From contig JANFAH010000008.1 of NCBI GenBank assembly GCA_024663395.1, forward strand, positions 1,178,001 to 1,242,000: a stretch of 64,000 bases of DNA, written 5' to 3'. The DNA is from Pisolithus tinctorius (lineage: Eukaryota; Basidiomycota; Agaricomycetes; Boletales; Pisolithaceae). Below, in pieces: positions 60,910 through 64,000 of the stretch. Positions within the stretch are counted from its first letter, which is position 1, and every line of letters begins with the position of its first letter. Under the pieces are notes generated by a model. It made no database searches, was not told the origin of the DNA, and was given only the letters and a program-made list of their open reading frames with translations. The translations under genes were made by a program, and so were the position numbers.

Positions 60910-63540
60910 ATGGCTCGCAGTGGTCATAGTATGGAGTCTTCGACGGGGGTTTCACCAGCGTCGGTCATCGAACAGCTTGACAGCTCACCAGACGTCTTGA
61001 CATGGCTGAACACCGTCTTAGATTCCTCTGGACAGGAAGCAGCTACCAATGGACCCTCCCTCGATGAGCTCTTGACTGCAACATCTATCGCAGCTCAGTC
61101 CACATCCTCTGCTCTCGAGAACACCATAGACGAGATTTCTCGCGCGACCCCCCGCCTAGTATATGACCTTCATTTCACCCGTGATGGTGCACTCGCACTC
61201 AAGAGCGTCCTGGCGCAGTCGATTCCATCATCCAACGCCTCTGCAACTGCTCAGGGTCACTTTGACGCGACGTCCCAGGTCCTAGAGAGATTACAGTATC
61301 TAGATACTATAAGAACCCACATGGAAGCCGCCCGAGATGTCCTTCGCGAAGCTGAGTCGTGGGGCGCACTCGAAGCAGAGGTTACGACTCTCCTGGCAGA
61401 AAAATCATATGCTCGCGCCGCATCCAGGCTATCGGCATCAGCCAAATTAATGCCAGTGTCTCGCCCAGCCGCAGGTACCCCAGGAACGACGCAGGAACCT
61501 CGCCGCGCTCTACTGACGTCTCTTGCCAACCAGCTCGAGGCTGCCATTTCACCTGATCTAGTGCGAGCCATCACAACTAACGATGTGGAGTTGTGCAAAT
61601 CTCTTTACGCCATATTCGTTGACATTGAGCGCGAAAGTGAGTTCCGGAACTACTACTACGGAACACGACGCACCCCTATAATGGAAGCGTGGAACCAGAT
61701 AATCTTGGACGGTGAATCTGCGCCCACCGGAACTCCACAGCAGCAGCAAATCCCAGAAAAGCTATCTTCGTTCTATCCAACGTTCCTTTCTTTGTTCTTG
61801 TCCATGCTTAATGGAGAACGCCACACTATTCCAGCCATCTTTCCTGATCCAGAGTCTACTCTAGCGTTCCTTATCCACAACACGCTCACGGCCCTCACAC
61901 CTTCACCAGGTCAACGTTTCGCTGCGCTTTTCCACGGTAATGGTAGCGCCTCTGCCTTGAAGGACATGGTGAAACTGTTTCAGGTTACGGAGGAATTCGC
62001 CAAGGGGACGGAAAGGATCTTGGAGAAACTACGCGTGTCCTCTCCGTCTGTGATGTCCGTCACATCCCCGTCATCCTCAGGTGAGGGTAAACTCTCCCGG
62101 CGGCGCTCCATGCGCATGTCCATGTCGTGGCGGTCAACAAGTAGTGTCTCTGGCTCAGCGAAACAACAAAGTGGCTCCAGCGGAATCAGTGTAGTCGACG
62201 CCATGGAGTGGGACCAATGCCTCTTCCAGCCTTTCCTTGATTTTCAGGTTGACTTCGGTACCCTTGAGAGACGACTTCTCGACGAAGCACTCGGCCCACC
62301 CGTAGTCAAGTTACAGGGTGCAGTGGACGGTGATCGCGCTGCTCGAGCCATGCGTGAACGCGCTGTGGACGTGTTCAGCGCTGCGGAAGAGAGTATCGAG
62401 AGATGCATGACCTTCACCCACGGGTACGCGTCTGTCGGGCTCGTACGCGCACTTGATGGCTATATATGCGCGTTTGTGGACGCGTGGACAAATTGTGTCA
62501 TCGACTGGGCGAACGCTAGCTCTGAAACAAACACCAGCACTCTCTCGTATAACGGGGCTGAGGACGAAGAGTTTGCCGATTTGGATTATACGTCTCAAGA
62601 CTGGGCGCATATCCAGCGTGCATTACATCTTCTTGCTGCAGCGCGGGCCGTCAAGGAACGTCTTGGAGTATTCGAGACACGCCTCCGAGGGGCCCTGAAT
62701 CAGGTGGCTATGGCGTTTCGTACTGCAGTGAACGGGCTGTACACTCCGGGGGTAACGAAAGGAGAAGGCATATTACTCGCCCAGTCTACCTTAAACTCCG
62801 TGGAATTGAGGGACCTCTTCTCTCGGGTCCTGCAACCGCAGTCCTCAGGAACCTCAGCTGCGGCTTCCATTTTGCTACCTTCAAGTCATTCCGCTCTCAC
62901 GTCCTTTGCTCGTGCAAACCAGCGCACCTTACAGCGTGTTCTCCTCTCCCCCCTTTTCGTACATCTCAATGCCTACTCTTCACTATCCCTCTGGTCTGCC
63001 TCGCGCCAAGAACCTGTGCCAGGATTCGCAGGTGTTAATGTTCCGGCATTCTCTTTAAGCCCTAGCGAAACTATCCAACGTGTTGGTGACGGGTTACTCA
63101 ACCTTCCGAGATTATTTGAGGTCTACGCAGAGGACGATGCGCTCGGATTTGAGATAGGAGCCTTGGCTAAGGGGGACGGCCTCAGCCCCGGTCCTGAGGG
63201 GGGCGACTCGAGCGCACTTCAAGCGGAGCAGCTCCACTCCCCGGAGGCTGTCACATCTGCATGGCTCTCGTCTCTTGGAAGGACCATGCTGGCACACTTG
63301 ACGCGGAATATCCTGCCACAAATCAGGGTTTTGACTTCCGCTGGCTCTGCCCAACTCGCGGCGGACTTAGGCTACCTGTCTACTATCATTCGTGCCCTCG
63401 GTGTGGAAGAGGGAGATTTAGAACGTTGGAGAACGTATGCTTCGATGGGAGACGAGGAGGGGCGAGCAGACTACTTAGCTGCTGAGAATGCGGACGACAT
63501 TTTGCGATCAATTGCAAAAATGCGAAGATGGCTGTCTTGA
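60910..63540 (+). CDS. COG7: conserved oligomeric Golgi complex subunit 7
   Basis: Member of lobe B of the COG tether that captures retrograde vesicles at the Golgi and keeps glycosyltransferases in place. One uninterrupted frame of 876 aa, with no intron, which is rare in this window. The N-terminal coiled-coil region (VIEQLDSSPDVLTWLNTVLDS; QVLERLQYLDTIRTHMEAAR; DVLREAESWGALEAEVTTLL) and the middle part (ESEFRNYYYGTRR; FYPTFLSLFLSMLNGERHTIP; GQRFAALFHG) match COG7 as I know it from basidiomycetes. Met at 60910 is the first ATG in frame; 60931 is also possible, as both precede the conserved region. A Ser/Arg-rich loop (about 385-435) interrupts the helices. Identity rests on recall of the family, with no catalytic motif to confirm it. 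Confidence 0.82.
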   Translation: MARSGHSMESSTGVSPASVIEQLDSSPDVLTWLNTVLDSSGQEAATNGPSLDELLTATSIAAQSTSSALENTIDEISRATPRLVYDLHFTRDGALALKSVLAQSIPSSNASATAQGHFDATSQVLERLQYLDTIRTHMEAARDVLREAESWGALEAEVTTLLAEKSYARAASRLSASAKLMPVSRPAAGTPGTTQEPRRALLTSLANQLEAAISPDLVRAITTNDVELCKSLYAIFVDIERESEFRNYYYGTRRTPIMEAWNQIILDGESAPTGTPQQQQIPEKLSSFYPTFLSLFLSMLNGERHTIPAIFPDPESTLAFLIHNTLTALTPSPGQRFAALFHGNGSASALKDMVKLFQVTEEFAKGTERILEKLRVSSPSVMSVTSPSSSGEGKLSRRRSMRMSMSWRSTSSVSGSAKQQSGSSGISVVDAMEWDQCLFQPFLDFQVDFGTLERRLLDEALGPPVVKLQGAVDGDRAARAMRERAVDVFSAAEESIERCMTFTHGYASVGLVRALDGYICAFVDAWTNCVIDWANASSETNTSTLSYNGAEDEEFADLDYTSQDWAHIQRALHLLAAARAVKERLGVFETRLRGALNQVAMAFRTAVNGLYTPGVTKGEGILLAQSTLNSVELRDLFSRVLQPQSSGTSAAASILLPSSHSALTSFARANQRTLQRVLLSPLFVHLNAYSSLSLWSASRQEPVPGFAGVNVPAFSLSPSETIQRVGDGLLNLPRLFEVYAEDDALGFEIGALAKGDGLSPGPEGGDSSALQAEQLHSPEAVTSAWLSSLGRTMLAHLTRNILPQIRVLTSAGSAQLAADLGYLSTIIRALGVEEGDLERWRTYASMGDEEGRADYLAAENADDILRSIAKMRRWLS

Positions 63541-64000
63541 AGCTCACTACGTATTAGTAGACCCACCTTCCTGTGCATTCTCAGTCCATTAATTCATTCC
63601 CGGTATCCTGTAACCACAAGCGGCGTAAACATGTCTCGACTGTAGGTAATGAAAATAGAGGGTTGAGGTGACTTTTCTCAGTTTCGGGGGCACGAAGCAT
63701 ACGGAGAATCCAGTCTCCTCAGCCATACAAGTCCCAAGTCGAACACATTTCATCGCATTCTTCCCATACAGCTAACGGTTAGAACACGTAGAACTGGAAC
63801 TCACCACATACTGGGGTCAGAACACTTAAGAATGAACTGAGACAGAACATAGATAGACGCAAGGGCATGGATTAAGCGTAAACACAAAATGTAGGACAAG
63901 TAAGAAGAGAAAAAAAGATGAGGCACGAATAGGGGATATCAACATATTAAGTATATATATGATTGCACATCCGGCACAGAGACAGGACAAGAACAATCAA
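63541..64000. other. intergenic at window end
   Basis: AT-rich 3' flank of COG7; no gene is visible up to the window edge. Confidence 0.6.

Overview
This window is nuclear DNA of a filamentous basidiomycete, most likely an agaricomycete. Genes are dense and lie on both strands. Nearly every gene is cut by many short introns (mostly 44-75 nt) with GT-AG ends and good branch and acceptor signals. The families are fungal: small Cys-rich secreted proteins, a CFEM-like surface protein, septin-free P-loop GTPases of the kind expanded in mushrooms, a basidiomycete-type P450, and two GH3 hydrolases. I rebuilt about 20 gene models by hand from the reading frame across each splice. Together they contain about 100 introns.

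Layout, left to right. 36-1068: choline-phosphate cytidylyltransferase, whose 5' end may lie outside the window. 1572-1891: small secreted protein. 1.1-3.7 kb: a patch with a decayed copy of the 3' end of the SRAP gene, a diverged repeat pair and a damaged CMC4-like ORF. 3943-5156 (-) and 5245-6931 (+): SRAP/HMCES-type DNA-repair protein head to head with a TFIID histone-fold subunit. 7348-8645 (-) and 8923-9658 (+): SAP-domain membrane protein and CFEM-like secreted protein. 11414-14528: UPF1-type helicase. 15987-18924: RanBP2-zinc-finger RNA-binding protein (Nrp1-like). 19304-25017: APC1. 25228-26822 (-) and 27034-28274 (+): DAHP synthase head to head with PIH1. 29438-31509 and 31744-35209 (both -): two GH3 enzymes, a NagZ-type beta-N-acetylglucosaminidase and a secreted beta-glucosidase. 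37010-42635: tuberin (TSC2). 43142-46830 (-): GEN1/Yen1 Holliday-junction resolvase. 47.1-48.6 kb: two P-loop GTPase units. 50230-52393: cytochrome P450, followed at 52.86-53.26 kb by a dead copy of the second GTPase. 55478-57026 (-): LIM-domain protein. 57899-58687: eIF5A. 59382-59837: small zinc-finger protein. 60766-60844 (-): tRNA-Glu(CTC) with an intron. 60910-63540: COG7.

Most genes are conserved housekeeping functions: phospholipid synthesis, aromatic amino acids, cell cycle, TOR signalling, Golgi traffic, translation and DNA repair. The accessory stretches are 1.1-3.7 kb, 9.7-11.4 kb and 47-55 kb. No mobile element with intact transposase, no rRNA and no CRISPR was seen.

The most unusual signals are in gene structure. 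A 4-nt micro-exon is required to rebuild the DAHP synthase active-site region. The LIM gene has 8-nt and 12-nt exons. Five GC-AG introns sit in five different genes. There are also decayed partial duplications of resident genes (SRAP tail, GTPase). I found no clearly new multi-gene system.
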